NCBI RefSeq assembly: GCF_032681285.1
Contig: NZ_CP136336.1
Coordinates: forward strand, 5,009,001 to 5,073,000
Direction: 5' to 3'
DNA length: 64,000 nucleotides
From: Piscinibacter gummiphilus
Lineage (GTDB): Bacteria > Pseudomonadota > Gammaproteobacteria > Burkholderiales > Burkholderiaceae_C
In this document: in pieces, positions 30,541 to 38,897 of the stretch
How positions within the stretch are numbered: the first letter of the stretch is position 1
How the letters are laid out: the number at the start of each line of letters is the position of its first letter
Made by a program: the position numbers and the translations under genes
Notes under the pieces: model-generated
Seen by the model: only the letters and a program-made list of their open reading frames with translations
The model's database searches: none
What the model was told of the DNA's origin: nothing

Positions 30541-30675
30541 TCAGCTCTCATCGCCGTCGGCCTCGTCGCCACGCTCCTGGCGTTCACCGCCCTTGCGCCC
30601 CGAGAACATGGTCCACCACACGATCAGCACCAGCACCGCGAGCGCCGCCAGCGCTTCGAGCAACAACAAACCCAT
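30541..30675 (-). CDS. Small single-span membrane protein (44 residues)
   Basis: The protein has a 21-residue hydrophobic segment (GLLLLEALAALAVLVLIVWW) and then a charged tail rich in Lys, Arg, Glu and Asp. Small proteins with this WWTMFSGRK junction seem familiar from related bacteria, but no function is known to me. Its ATG overlaps the start codon of mltA on the other strand (CATGATG), leaving no room between the genes. The ribosome-binding site is weak. Confidence 0.55.
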   Translation of the reverse strand: MGLLLLEALAALAVLVLIVWWTMFSGRKGGERQERGDEADGDES

Positions 30676-31819
30676 GATGACGATCCCGTTCGGCTTTCGC
30701 CGTTTTGCAGCGGCGGCGATTCTAGGAGTGCTCACCGCCTGTGCGAGCGGGCCCGTCAGCCCGCCGCCCCCGGTCGTGGCACCGCCCGCGGTCGACAAGC
30801 CGAGCGCCGCACCGCCCGTGGTGATGCAGCGGAGCCGCTCACGCTGGGTGAAGGCCGACTGGTCGGAGCTGCCGGGCTGGGAAGCCGACGCCCTGATGGA
30901 GTGGTGGCCGGCGCTGCAACGCGGCTGCGACAAGCCGCCGCTCGAATGGGCGCGCATCTGCATCGACGCGCGCAACGTGACCCCGGCTTCCAACGCGTCG
31001 GCCCGCGCCTGGGTCCAGCAGCGCATGCAGCCCTGGCGCGTCGAGTCCGTCGACAGCGCCGCCGAAGGGCTGATCACCGGCTACTTCGAGCCGCTGGTTG
31101 AAGCACGGCGCGTGGCGGGTGGCAGCTTCCGCATCCCCTTGCACGGCGCGCCGGCCGACCTCGCCACGCGCAAGCCCTATTGGACGCGGCAGCAGATCGC
31201 CACCCAGCCCGCCGCACAGGCCGCGCTGCGCGGCAACGCCATCGCCTACGTCGCCGACCCACTCGACGCCCTGGTGCTGCAGATCCAGGGTTCGGGGCGG
31301 TTGCAACTCACCGAGGCGAATGGCCAGCGCAAGTTGCTGCGCGTGGCCTACGCCGGGCACAACGACCACCCTTACCGCTCCGTCGGCAAGTGGCTCATCG
31401 ACCAGGGTGAGCTGCGCACCGGCGAAGCCTCCTGGCCCGCCATCAAGGCCTGGGCCCGCGCCAACCCGAAGCGGCTCGACGAGATGCTGTGGAGCAACCC
31501 GCGCTACGTGTTCTTCCGCGAAGAAGCGCTGCCCGACCCGGCGCTCGGCCCCAAGGGCGCGCAAAACGTGCCGCTCACCCCCGGCCGCTCCATCGCCGTC
31601 GACGCACAGAGCGTGCCCTACGGCACCCCCGTGTGGCTCGACACCACCGAGCCGCTCGCGAGCACGCCGCTGCGCCGCCTGGTGATGGCGCAAGACACCG
31701 GCAGCGCCATCGTCGGCGCGGTGCGGGCCGACTACTTCTGGGGCTGGGGCGACACCGCCGAGCAGCAGGCCGGCCGCATGAAGCAGACCCTGCGCATGTG
31801 GGCGCTGCTGCCCAAGTGA
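30674..31819 (+). CDS. mltA: Membrane-bound lytic murein transglycosylase A
   Basis: A 381-residue lipoprotein: signal with lipobox LTAC (C23), then a Pro-rich linker. The MltA and 3D domains follow, with GYFEPLVEARRVAGGSFRIPL, QIQGSGRLQL and the C-terminal MAQDTGSAIVGAVRADYFWG that holds the catalytic aspartate. It cleaves the MurNAc-GlcNAc bond at the outer membrane. The start is one of two adjacent ATG codons (30674, 30677). It converges on the globin gene with a 7-base gap. Confidence 0.93.
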   Translation: MMTIPFGFRRFAAAAILGVLTACASGPVSPPPPVVAPPAVDKPSAAPPVVMQRSRSRWVKADWSELPGWEADALMEWWPALQRGCDKPPLEWARICIDARNVTPASNASARAWVQQRMQPWRVESVDSAAEGLITGYFEPLVEARRVAGGSFRIPLHGAPADLATRKPYWTRQQIATQPAAQAALRGNAIAYVADPLDALVLQIQGSGRLQLTEANGQRKLLRVAYAGHNDHPYRSVGKWLIDQGELRTGEASWPAIKAWARANPKRLDEMLWSNPRYVFFREEALPDPALGPKGAQNVPLTPGRSIAVDAQSVPYGTPVWLDTTEPLASTPLRRLVMAQDTGSAIVGAVRADYFWGWGDTAEQQAGRMKQTLRMWALLPK

Positions 31820-31826
31820 ACGCCGG

Positions 31827-32240
31827 TCAGGCAGCGACGCGCGCCGCTTCCTTCATGGTGCGCGACAACACGCCGTAGACGTCGATCCAGGCCTCGCGCA
31901 CCTCGGGTGTGAAGGCCACGCCGATGCCTTGCTGCAGCGTGGCGAGCAGTGCCGTGCCCACGGTGTCGTAATGCTCGTCGCGCACGCCGTAGTCGGCATG
32001 GCGCCGGCCCAGGGTCTGCAAGGCCGGCAGCAGCAGCTGCGGCTGCCCCAGCAGGCCGACCGCCACGCCGATCATCTTCATCAGCTTCTCGCCCTGCACC
32101 AGCAGGTCGCCCTTGAAGAGCGGCTTGAGGGATGGGTCGAGCCGGAAGAGGTTGGCGTAGAAGAGCTCGGCGGCCCGGGGGGCGATGGGCTCGACCAGGT
32201 CCCAGCTTTCCTTCACCAGTTGGTTGGTGTACTCGTCCAT
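31827..32240 (-). CDS. Single-domain globin
   Basis: A 137-residue bacterial haemoglobin without a reductase domain. The proximal histidine is H81 in GRRHADYGV and the CD-corner Phe is in LKPLFKGD. The start at 32240 is favoured because GGAGG lies six bases before it; an in-frame ATG two codons upstream touches that sequence. Such globins bind oxygen or nitric oxide. Target pathway unknown. Confidence 0.88.
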   Translation of the reverse strand: MDEYTNQLVKESWDLVEPIAPRAAELFYANLFRLDPSLKPLFKGDLLVQGEKLMKMIGVAVGLLGQPQLLLPALQTLGRRHADYGVRDEHYDTVGTALLATLQQGIGVAFTPEVREAWIDVYGVLSRTMKEAARVAA

Positions 32241-32347
32241 GGCCATCCTCCAAACAGTGCGTGGCGACACGTGCCGGCATCTTCAATGCAAGCCGCTTGC
32301 CGCCCCGGGCCGGTGCGCCCGCGGAGGAGGACGAGAAAGCTAATCGC

Positions 32348-32470
32348 TCAGATCAGCGTGCGTGCCAGGGTCGCCACGAGGATGGCGCCGGCCGCAAACA
32401 TCACCAGCGCCCAGTTCGGCAGAAAACCGTGGGGCGCGTGGTGGTGGCGATGACGTTGTTTGTCAGTCAT
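32348..32470 (-). CDS. Small His-rich membrane protein (40 residues)
   Basis: An open frame encodes MTDKQRHRHHHAPHGFLPNW followed by one hydrophobic segment (ALVMFAAGAILVATLARTLI). Six histidines in the first 14 residues might bind metal. It lies between the globin gene and a DUF3606 gene on the same strand. The ribosome-binding site (GGAA, 5 bases before ATG) is modest. I do not recognise the family; it may be a chance frame, although the sharp polar/hydrophobic layout argues for a real protein. Confidence 0.45.
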   Translation of the reverse strand: MTDKQRHRHHHAPHGFLPNWALVMFAAGAILVATLARTLI

Positions 32471-32590
32471 GTGAATTCCAGCTGCAAAACCGACATACCC
32501 GGTCGGTTGGCGAACACTTCAAACGTGGTTGAAGCGCCCGAGCGGCTGAAAAGCGAGCTTCGTGCCAGCGTCTGCCTGCTTCAGCGGGCT

Positions 32591-32800
32591 TCAGTGGCGG
32601 GCACGGCCGGCCGGGCGGCCGTAGAGCTCGATGTAGTGCGCCACGGCATCGCCGTTGTTGCCCACCAGCCTCACGGCGTGGTGGATCTGGTGGTCGGGCA
32701 CGTCGAGCAGCCAGGACCAGCGCGCGACCTCGAGCGGGTCGGTCAGGTCGACATGAGGTTGCGTCGGGCCTTCGAGAGACGGGCTGTGATCGGGTTGCAT
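32591..32800 (-). CDS. DUF3606 small protein
   Basis: A 69-residue protein whose C-terminal half, DLTDPLEVARWSWLLDVPDH followed by QIHHAVRLVGNNGDAVAHYI, fits the DUF3606 family of small soluble proteins of unknown role. The start MQPDHSPSLEGP at 32800 gives the usual length; the frame remains open 37 codons further upstream. No partner gene is evident. Confidence 0.75.
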   Translation of the reverse strand: MQPDHSPSLEGPTQPHVDLTDPLEVARWSWLLDVPDHQIHHAVRLVGNNGDAVAHYIELYGRPAGRARH

Positions 32801-32932
32801 GGCAAGACGGGTCCAGCGTTCAGGAGATGCCTGATTTATCGGCCACTGCCCGGGGATTCTTGAGCCGGCACGAGGGCCCGATGTGGGCATCCGCTCGCAC
32901 GGCGCGAGCACATTTCCCGTCTTGTGCCTCTT

Positions 32933-34045
32933 TCAGGCCACGACCGTGCGGTTGCGGCCCGCGGTCTTGGCGCGGTACATGGCGCGGTCGGCGCGCTCGA
33001 TGATGGCGTCGGTGCGGTCGTCGACCGTGCACACGCCGATGCCTGCGGAAAACGTCACGGTCAGCTTGGGGGCGATGTGCTCGAAGCTGCGCGCGGCCAG
33101 CTGGCCCCGCATGCGCTCCACACAGATGAGCGCGTCTTCGGCTGTCGTGTTGGGCAGCATGAGGAGGAACTCCTCGCCGCCCCAGCGCGCCAGGGCGTCG
33201 CCCGTGCGCAGGCCGTGGGTGATGACGTCGGCGAAGATCTGCAGGACTTGGTCGCCGGCCTGGTGGCCGCAGCCGTCGTTGATGCGCTTGAAGTGGTCGA
33301 TGTCCATCAGCACCATGCTGATCGGCATACGGTTGCGCTGCTGGCGCCCGCGCTCGGCCACGAGCAGGGTGGTCATGTGGCGGCGATTCGACAGGCCGGT
33401 GAGCTCGTCCTGCGTGGCCAGCAGGCGGTTTTGCTGCAGGGCGTTTTCGAGTTGCACCTTCTGCTGGCGCAGCTTGTTGCGGATGGCGCTGAGCGTGCCG
33501 GTGAGCCAGCCGATGATCGGCAGCATCAACACGATGAGCAGGAAGTTGAGCAGCTCGATGCGGGGCGGGAAACGCACCGGATCCCAGAACGCACCGGCCG
33601 TCATCGTGATGCCGAGGGCCGTCACCCCGAGCGTGGCCATGCGGCGCGCCTGGCGCGGCGTGAGTGCAAAGATGCCGAACACCTGGCCGATCATCACCGT
33701 CATGAGGATCGCGCCGCGAAACGGCCCGGCCACGACGTAACACGCACAGGCGGCCAGCACGCAGAAGAAGCCTTGCGCCTGCGTCAGCGCCGGGTCGGAG
33801 GCGAAGCGCAGGTTGGCGCCGCTGCGGATGAGCGCGAGGAAGACTGCCGACACGCCCAGCACCGTGACCGCGAGCGCCGCCGCCGGCCGCGGCTCGACGA
33901 GCCCCAGCAGCACGCCGAGGCCCACGATCACGCTGAGAGCTGCATAAATGCCGCTCGCCACCAGCGCCTGCGTCATGCGCACGCGCTGATTCCGGTCGGT
34001 GCCCAGCAGGGCATCGGCCCAGGAGGTGAAAACGGCTCGATTCAT
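32933..34045 (-). CDS. Membrane-anchored GGDEF diguanylate cyclase
   Basis: A 370-residue protein with about six membrane helices in the first 190 residues, a short coiled coil (LRQQKVQLENALQQNRLLATQ) and a C-terminal GGDEF domain. The active site is intact as RWGGEEFLLM. An RxxD inhibitory site (RTGD) stands five residues before it, so product inhibition by c-di-GMP is expected. No EAL domain is present. The N-terminal sensor does not match a named class I can recognise. The start MNRAVFTSW at 34045 was chosen because the upstream extension is unlike a membrane protein. Confidence 0.92.
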   Translation of the reverse strand: MNRAVFTSWADALLGTDRNQRVRMTQALVASGIYAALSVIVGLGVLLGLVEPRPAAALAVTVLGVSAVFLALIRSGANLRFASDPALTQAQGFFCVLAACACYVVAGPFRGAILMTVMIGQVFGIFALTPRQARRMATLGVTALGITMTAGAFWDPVRFPPRIELLNFLLIVLMLPIIGWLTGTLSAIRNKLRQQKVQLENALQQNRLLATQDELTGLSNRRHMTTLLVAERGRQQRNRMPISMVLMDIDHFKRINDGCGHQAGDQVLQIFADVITHGLRTGDALARWGGEEFLLMLPNTTAEDALICVERMRGQLAARSFEHIAPKLTVTFSAGIGVCTVDDRTDAIIERADRAMYRAKTAGRNRTVVA

Positions 34046-34157
34046 GTCGGGATCGTTATCGGCAGCACCGTCAGATTGTTCAACGGTACGCCTGTGCCGC
34101 GCCGTGTGAAAGCACACGTTGTCGGAAGGGTCCCCCCTGAACCGGGGTCGCCCCCGC

Positions 34158-34565
34158 TCACCGGTCGGCAGGCGGGGCGGCGGGGGTGGTGGGCAGGCTC
34201 CAGAGCCAAAGCGCCACGCAGGTGCAGACGATGGCGGGCGCCCACCGCCAGGGCGAGTGCACCACGAACCAGGAACCGGTGGCGCTGGCGGCCATCATCA
34301 CCGTGGCGAGCTGCTTGGCGCGCAGCGGCACCGCGCGGTTGCGCCGCCAGGCATGCACCATCGGCCCGAAGCGGGGGTGGCTGACCAGCCAGGCCTCCAT
34401 GCGCTTGCTGCCCCGCGAGAAACAGAACGCCGCCAGCAGCACGAACGGCGTGGTCGGCAGCAGCGGCAGGAAGATGCCGATGAATCCGACCACCAGGCTG
34501 ACCAACCCGGCCAGCATCCACAGCAGGCGCTGACTTTGGGTGCTCAGGTGGTGCAGGGGCCGCAT
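34158..34565 (-). CDS. DUF454 (YbaN-like) inner-membrane protein
   Basis: A 135-residue protein with membrane segments near 12-35, 38-50 and 85-125. The conserved DUF454 stretch GFIGIFLPLLPTTPFVLLAAFCFSRGS, followed by WLVSHPRFGPMVHAWR, is diagnostic. The start at 34565 fits the family. Function unknown. It lies 59 bases downstream of the cyanate operon's last gene on the same strand. Confidence 0.88.
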   Translation of the reverse strand: MRPLHHLSTQSQRLLWMLAGLVSLVVGFIGIFLPLLPTTPFVLLAAFCFSRGSKRMEAWLVSHPRFGPMVHAWRRNRAVPLRAKQLATVMMAASATGSWFVVHSPWRWAPAIVCTCVALWLWSLPTTPAAPPADR

Positions 34566-34624
34566 GGCCCCGCATCGTAGGCCAGTGCCGCGGGCTTCGC
34601 TTGCTCTCTTTGGGAGCCCTGGGA

Positions 34625-35092
34625 TCAGAGCCCGAGTTCGCTCAGCCCCGCGTGCTCGTCCGGCCGGCGGCCGAGTGGCCAGTGGAAGAGCCGCTGCTCG
34701 GGGCGAATGGGCAGGTCGTTGATGCTGGCGTGCCGCCAGGCCATCAGCCCTTGGGGGGTGAATTCCCAGTTCTCGTTGCCATAGCTGCGATACCACTGAG
34801 CCGAGTCGTCGTGCCACTCGTAGGCGAAGCGCACCGCGATGCGCGCGCCGTCGAAAGCCCACAACTCCTTGATCAGCCGGTAGTCGAGCTCGCGCGCCCA
34901 TTTGCGCGACAGGAATGCATGCACCTCCTCACGGCCCACCGGGAACTCGGCGCGGTTGCGCCAGCGTGTGTCCGGCGTGTAGACGCCCACCACGCGGTCG
35001 GGGTCGCGCGAGTTCCATGCGTCCTCGGCGAGGCGCACCTTCTGCCGTGCGGTCTCGGCGGTGAACGGCGGAAGCGGGGGCCGGCTTTCCAT
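34625..35092 (-). CDS. DUF1348 NTF2-like protein
   Basis: A 155-residue protein of the NTF2/SnoaL fold. Typical DUF1348 stretches are [68 protein letters not shown] and [13 protein letters not shown]. It begins two bases after the cynS stop and is surely co-transcribed with it. The biochemical role is unknown; the position suggests an accessory function in cyanate use or handling of its products. Confidence 0.85.
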   Translation of the reverse strand: MESRPPLPPFTAETARQKVRLAEDAWNSRDPDRVVGVYTPDTRWRNRAEFPVGREEVHAFLSRKWARELDYRLIKELWAFDGARIAVRFAYEWHDDSAQWYRSYGNENWEFTPQGLMAWRHASINDLPIRPEQRLFHWPLGRRPDEHAGLSELGL

Positions 35093-35094
35093 GC

Positions 35095-35538
35095 TCAGTA
35101 CGTCTTATAGGGAAGGAACTTGCCCGACATGTTGATCGACACGCGGTCACCCTTCGGGTCGGCCTCGCGGGTCAGGTCCATCTTGAAATCGATCGCGCTC
35201 ATGATCCCGTCGCCGAACTCTTCATGGATCAGTTCCTTGAAGGTCGTGCCGTAGACGCTCACCAGCTCGTAGAAGCGGTAGATCAGCGGATCGGTCGGCA
35301 CGCTCGTCGGCAGCGAGCCCTTGTAGGGCACGACCTGCAGCCACTTCTGCTCGGCGTCGGTGAGGCCGAAGATCTCGCCGACGATGCCGGCCTGCTTCGC
35401 ATCCAGCGTCATCTGCCCGAGACAGGCGGCGGTGACCCACTCCTTGCTGAGGCCCACCTTCTGGGCCACGTCCGACCACTTGAGGCCTTTGGCGACCTTG
35501 GTGGCGACGATCTTTTCGGTGACATCGAGACGGCTCAT
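35095..35538 (-). CDS. cynS: Cyanate hydratase (cyanase)
   Basis: A 147-residue cyanase, which converts cyanate and bicarbonate to ammonia and CO2. The catalytic residues are present: R88 and E91 in [11 protein letters not shown], and S114 in [10 protein letters not shown]. The N-terminal helical DNA-binding-like domain ([26 protein letters not shown]) is typical. It is downstream of an ABC importer of the nitrate/cyanate type and upstream of a DUF1348 gene. Confidence 0.97.
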   Translation of the reverse strand: MSRLDVTEKIVATKVAKGLKWSDVAQKVGLSKEWVTAACLGQMTLDAKQAGIVGEIFGLTDAEQKWLQVVPYKGSLPTSVPTDPLIYRFYELVSVYGTTFKELIHEEFGDGIMSAIDFKMDLTREADPKGDRVSINMSGKFLPYKTY

Positions 35539-35560
35539 CTTCTGCTCCTTCGTTGAGAGA

Positions 35561-36436
35561 TCAAGCCACGCGATGCAGGGGCATGCGCGGCGGGGGTTCG
35601 GGAAGCGGTTCCTGCAGGCCCGGGCTCACCTCGGGCGGCTGCACCGGCGCCTTGCCGTGCGACAGCTCCTTCGAGCGCGCCACGAGAAAGTCGACCAGGT
35701 GGTTGCGGATGCGGTAGTACTGCGGGTCGTGGTGCAGCGTGGCGCGCGCGCGGTCGCGCGGCATGGTGTTCTTCACGATCTCGGCCACACGCGCTTGCGG
35801 GCCGTTGCTCATCAGCAGGATGCGGTCGGCGAGCAGGATGGCCTCGTCGACGTCGTGCGTGATCATGAAGACGGTCTGGTGCGTCTCGGCGCAGATGCGC
35901 AGCAGCTCGTCTTGAATGGTGCCGCGTGTGAGTGCATCGAGCGCACCGAATGGCTCGTCGAGCAGCAGCATGCGCGGCTGGATGGCGAACGCCCTCGCGA
36001 TGCCCACACGCTGTTTCATGCCGCCGGAGAGTGCCGAGGGCTTCTTGTCGATGGCGGCCGACAGGCCCACCATCGCCACGTACTTCTCCACGTGCTCGTT
36101 GACCTGCGAGCGGTTCCACAGGGGCCACTTGCTGCGCACCGCGAAGGCGATGTTGGCCCGCACCGTGAGCCAGGGCATCAGCGCATGGCCCTGGAACACC
36201 ACGCCGCGCTCCAGGCTCGGGCCGGCGATCTCGCGGTTGTCCATGAACACATGGCCCTCGCTCGCCTGCTCCAGGCCCGCGAGCACGTTGAGGATGGTCG
36301 TCTTGCCGCAGCCGCTGTGGCCGATGATGCAGACGAACTCGCCCTGGCGGATCTCGAAGTTGACGCTGTCGAAGACGGTGCTGTCGCCGTAGCGCTTGGC
36401 CAGCCCTTCGATCTTCAGAAAGCTTTCAGTCGACAT
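35561..36436 (-). CDS. ABC transporter ATP-binding protein, nitrate/cyanate type (CynD-like)
   Basis: A 291-residue ATPase with Walker A GHSGCGKTT (39-47), signature LSGGM (136-140) and Walker B LLLDEP (157-162). It belongs to the nitrate/sulfonate/taurine importer group. It overlaps the permease gene by 11 bases and precedes cynS by 22 bases, so cyanate is the likely substrate. The C-terminal 45 residues are Pro-rich and have no domain I recognise. Confidence 0.92.
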   Translation of the reverse strand: MSTESFLKIEGLAKRYGDSTVFDSVNFEIRQGEFVCIIGHSGCGKTTILNVLAGLEQASEGHVFMDNREIAGPSLERGVVFQGHALMPWLTVRANIAFAVRSKWPLWNRSQVNEHVEKYVAMVGLSAAIDKKPSALSGGMKQRVGIARAFAIQPRMLLLDEPFGALDALTRGTIQDELLRICAETHQTVFMITHDVDEAILLADRILLMSNGPQARVAEIVKNTMPRDRARATLHHDPQYYRIRNHLVDFLVARSKELSHGKAPVQPPEVSPGLQEPLPEPPPRMPLHRVA

Positions 36437-37307
36437 AGGTCACCGCTTTCTGCAACTTGGCGAACATCAGGTCGAGCAACATGCCGACCACGCCGATGGT
36501 CAGGATCGCGAAGAGCACGTTGGGCAGCGAGAGGTTGTTCCACTCGTTCCACACGAAATAGCCGATGCCCGTGCCGCCCACCAGCATCTCGGCCGCCACG
36601 ATCACGAGCCAGGCGATGCCCATGCTGATGCGCATGCCGGTGAGGATGGTCGGCGCGGCCGCCGGCAGGATCACCTCGAACGCGCGGCGCAGCGGCGTCA
36701 CCTCCAGCGTGCGCGCCACGTTGAGCCACTCGCGCCGCACGCTCGCCACGCCGAAGGCGGTGTTGATCAGCATCGGCCACACCGAGCAGATGAAGATCAC
36801 GAAGATGCCGCTGATCGACGAGTCCTTGATCGTGTAGAGCGCGAGCGGCATCCACGCGAGCGGCGAGATGGGCTTCAGCACCTGGATGAACGGGTCGAGC
36901 GCGCGGTAGACGAGCGGACTCATGCCGATCACGAAGCCGAGCGGGATCGCCACCAGCGCGGCCAGCAGGTAGCCCAGGCCCACCCGCGCCAGCGAGTAAC
37001 CGAGTTGCAGCGCGATGCCCTTGTCGTTGGGCCCGTTGTCGTAGAACGGTTGCGACAGGTGCTTCGCGATCGTGCTGCCCATCTGCGCAAGCGTCGGGAA
37101 GCCCGACTTCGCGGTGGGTGCGCCAGTGGCCGCCGGGTCCTTGCCCATCAGCTTGGCGTATTCGATCTGCTCGGGCGTCAGCGCCGGCGCGGCGGCCGCA
37201 ACCGGCGCGCTGCTGAGCGTGGCCACATGCCACACAGCCAGCAGCACGAGCAGGAGCAGGGCCGAGAGCAGGCCTGCGCGCAAGCCCAGCGAGCGTGCAG
37301 CGTTCAT
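36426..37307 (-). CDS. ABC transporter permease, nitrate/cyanate type (CynB-like)
   Basis: A 293-residue inner-membrane protein with an N-terminal hydrophobic segment (LLSALLLLVLLAVWHVATL) and a five-helix BPD_transp domain. The EAA-like loop RTLEVTPLRRAFEVILPAAAPTILTGMRI contacts the ATPase. It overlaps the binding-protein gene by four bases and the ATPase gene by 11 bases. Confidence 0.92.
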   Translation of the reverse strand: MNAARSLGLRAGLLSALLLLVLLAVWHVATLSSAPVAAAAPALTPEQIEYAKLMGKDPAATGAPTAKSGFPTLAQMGSTIAKHLSQPFYDNGPNDKGIALQLGYSLARVGLGYLLAALVAIPLGFVIGMSPLVYRALDPFIQVLKPISPLAWMPLALYTIKDSSISGIFVIFICSVWPMLINTAFGVASVRREWLNVARTLEVTPLRRAFEVILPAAAPTILTGMRISMGIAWLVIVAAEMLVGGTGIGYFVWNEWNNLSLPNVLFAILTIGVVGMLLDLMFAKLQKAVTYVD

Positions 37308-38710
37308 GCGTTCGGGGTGCGCTTGATGGCGAAGCCGTTGACGTAGGCATCGGCCTTCTCCGGGTCGAACACCTTCCCCATCACGGTGATCTTCGGATAC
37401 GCCCCGTCAGGCACCTTCATGTCCAGCGCCTTCATCTGCTTCTTCGCGTCGGTGAGCAGGAAGACCTTCTCCGCGATCTGCTTGTAGTTGACCTCGCCCT
37501 TCACATAGCCCCAGCGCTTCATCTGCGTCAGCATCCACACCGCCATGCTCTGCCAGGGGATGGGATCGAAGTCGGCGCGGTCGGGCACGTTCTTCACGTT
37601 GCCCAGGCCATCGGCGAACTTGCCGGTGAGCACCTGCGTGAGCACCGTCTCCGGCTGGTTGAGGTAGGCCTGCGGTGCGATCACCTTGGCGATCAGCTCA
37701 CGGTTGCGCGCCTCGCGGGCCATCGCGGCCGACGTCAGCACCGCGCGGTACAGCGCGGCGAAGGTGTTGGGGTTCTTCTGGATGAACTCGGTGCTGGTGC
37801 CGAAGGCGCAGCACGGGTGGCCGTTCCACAGATCCTTGGTCAGCAGGTGGATGAAGCCCACCTCCTCGAACACCGCGCGCTGGTTGAACGGGTCGGGCCC
37901 GAGGTAGCCGTCGATGTTGCCGGCGCGCAGATTGGCCACCATCTCGGGCGGCGGCACCACGCGGATCTGGATGTCGCGATCCGGGTCCAACCCCGCTTCG
38001 GCCACGTAGTAGCGCAGCAGGAAGTTGTGCATCGAGTACTCGAAGGGCACCGCGAACTTGAAGCCCTTCCAGTCCTTCGGGTCGCGCTTGTCCTTGTGCC
38101 TGACGTGCAGCGTGATCGCCTGGCCGTTGGTGTTCTGGATGGTCGCCACGTTCATCGGCGTAGGGTTGCTGCCCACGCCCAGCGAGATCGCGAGCGGCAT
38201 CGGCGAGAGGAAGTGCGTGGCGTCGTACTCCTTGTTGAGCATCTTGTCGCGGATGAGCGCCCAGCCGGCCGTCTTCACGACCTGCACGTCCAGGCCCTGC
38301 TTCGAATAGAAGCCGAGCGGGTGCGCCATGATGAGCGGCGTGGCGCAGGTGATGGGGATGAAGCCGATCTTGAGATCGCGCTTCTCCAATGCGCCTTTCT
38401 CCTGGGCCATCGCCTGCAGCGACGCCACCGGCAGCACGCTGCCGATCGCCGCCATCGCCGTGCCCTTGCCCACTGCGCGCAGGAAGCGCCGACGCATCGC
38501 GTCGTGCGGGAAGAGTGCCTTCACGAGCGAGGCCTCGATGAAGTCGTTCGAATACGCCTCGAACTCGGCCGTCTCGCTGCGCCGCTTCAGTTCGGCAACG
38601 GCCGCCTCGGCACCCCGGTGCTCCTCGGCCGACGCGTGCTGGCCGCAGGCGCAGCGCATCATGAGAGGACGGTCGGCGTCGTAGGGGTCGAAACGGTTGT
38701 CGGTGCGCAT
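37304..38710 (-). CDS. ABC transporter substrate-binding protein, nitrate/cyanate type, Tat-exported (CynA-like)
   Basis: A 468-residue NrtA/SsuA-type binding protein. An unusual N-terminal extension carries RCACGQHAS (19-27) and ends in a twin-arginine signal, RRRFLRAVGKGTAMAAIGS (73-91). The ligand-binding core follows (KIGFIPITCATPLIMAHPLG; LRAGNIDGYLGPDPFNQRAV; HPCCAFGTSTEFI). It is the first gene of the cyanate operon, with tandem dyads upstream. Cyanate is inferred from cynS; nitrate or a related anion cannot be excluded. Confidence 0.9.
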   Translation of the reverse strand: MRTDNRFDPYDADRPLMMRCACGQHASAEEHRGAEAAVAELKRRSETAEFEAYSNDFIEASLVKALFPHDAMRRRFLRAVGKGTAMAAIGSVLPVASLQAMAQEKGALEKRDLKIGFIPITCATPLIMAHPLGFYSKQGLDVQVVKTAGWALIRDKMLNKEYDATHFLSPMPLAISLGVGSNPTPMNVATIQNTNGQAITLHVRHKDKRDPKDWKGFKFAVPFEYSMHNFLLRYYVAEAGLDPDRDIQIRVVPPPEMVANLRAGNIDGYLGPDPFNQRAVFEEVGFIHLLTKDLWNGHPCCAFGTSTEFIQKNPNTFAALYRAVLTSAAMAREARNRELIAKVIAPQAYLNQPETVLTQVLTGKFADGLGNVKNVPDRADFDPIPWQSMAVWMLTQMKRWGYVKGEVNYKQIAEKVFLLTDAKKQMKALDMKVPDGAYPKITVMGKVFDPEKADAYVNGFAIKRTPNA

Positions 38711-38737
38711 GGCGGGCCTTCGATGAACGGTGACGTC

Positions 38738-38743
38738 ATGCTA
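38738..38743 (-). promoter_or_regulatory. Possible -10 of the cyanate operon
   Basis: TAGCAT on the minus strand lies 27 bases before the binding-protein start. At 17 bases spacing the -35 is TGGCCC, far from consensus, as in activator-dependent promoters. The two upstream dyads would then centre near -65 and -98. Confidence 0.3.
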
Positions 38744-38788
38744 GGAATCGGGCCCGCTTCGGGCCATCGCGGCAACCGGGTTTGTGGT

Positions 38789-38837
38789 GTAGGGCTGGCA
38801 CTACAAACCGGTGCCGCAGGTGTAGGAGCGCGACTAC
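38789..38837. promoter_or_regulatory. Tandem GTAG-N8-CTAC dyads upstream of the cyanate operon
   Basis: Two 16-base dyads, at 38789-38804 and 38822-38837, have the same form GTAG-N8-CTAC and also share the flanking pattern GTGTAGG-N6-ACTAC. Their starts are 33 bases apart, about three DNA turns. The first is embedded in a larger inverted repeat, GGTTTGT/ACAAACC. They lie 79 and 112 bases upstream of the binding-protein gene and 60-110 bases upstream of the divergent esterase gene. No regulator gene is adjacent. The binding protein is unknown. Confidence 0.5.
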
Positions 38838-38897
38838 CGCAGGTTTCGCCGGAAGCCGGTGCACAGGCGGCACCGCGAGCGCCATGATCGAGGGGAC

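Noticed and set aside
34046..34157. CGTGTG/CACACG hairpin after the DUF454 gene as a terminator
   Set aside because: No uridine run follows, and the stem is short with no other support.
38711..38897. Sigma-54 promoter for the cyanate operon, suggested by TGGCAC
   Set aside because: No TTGC-like -12 element occurs at the required spacing on either strand.
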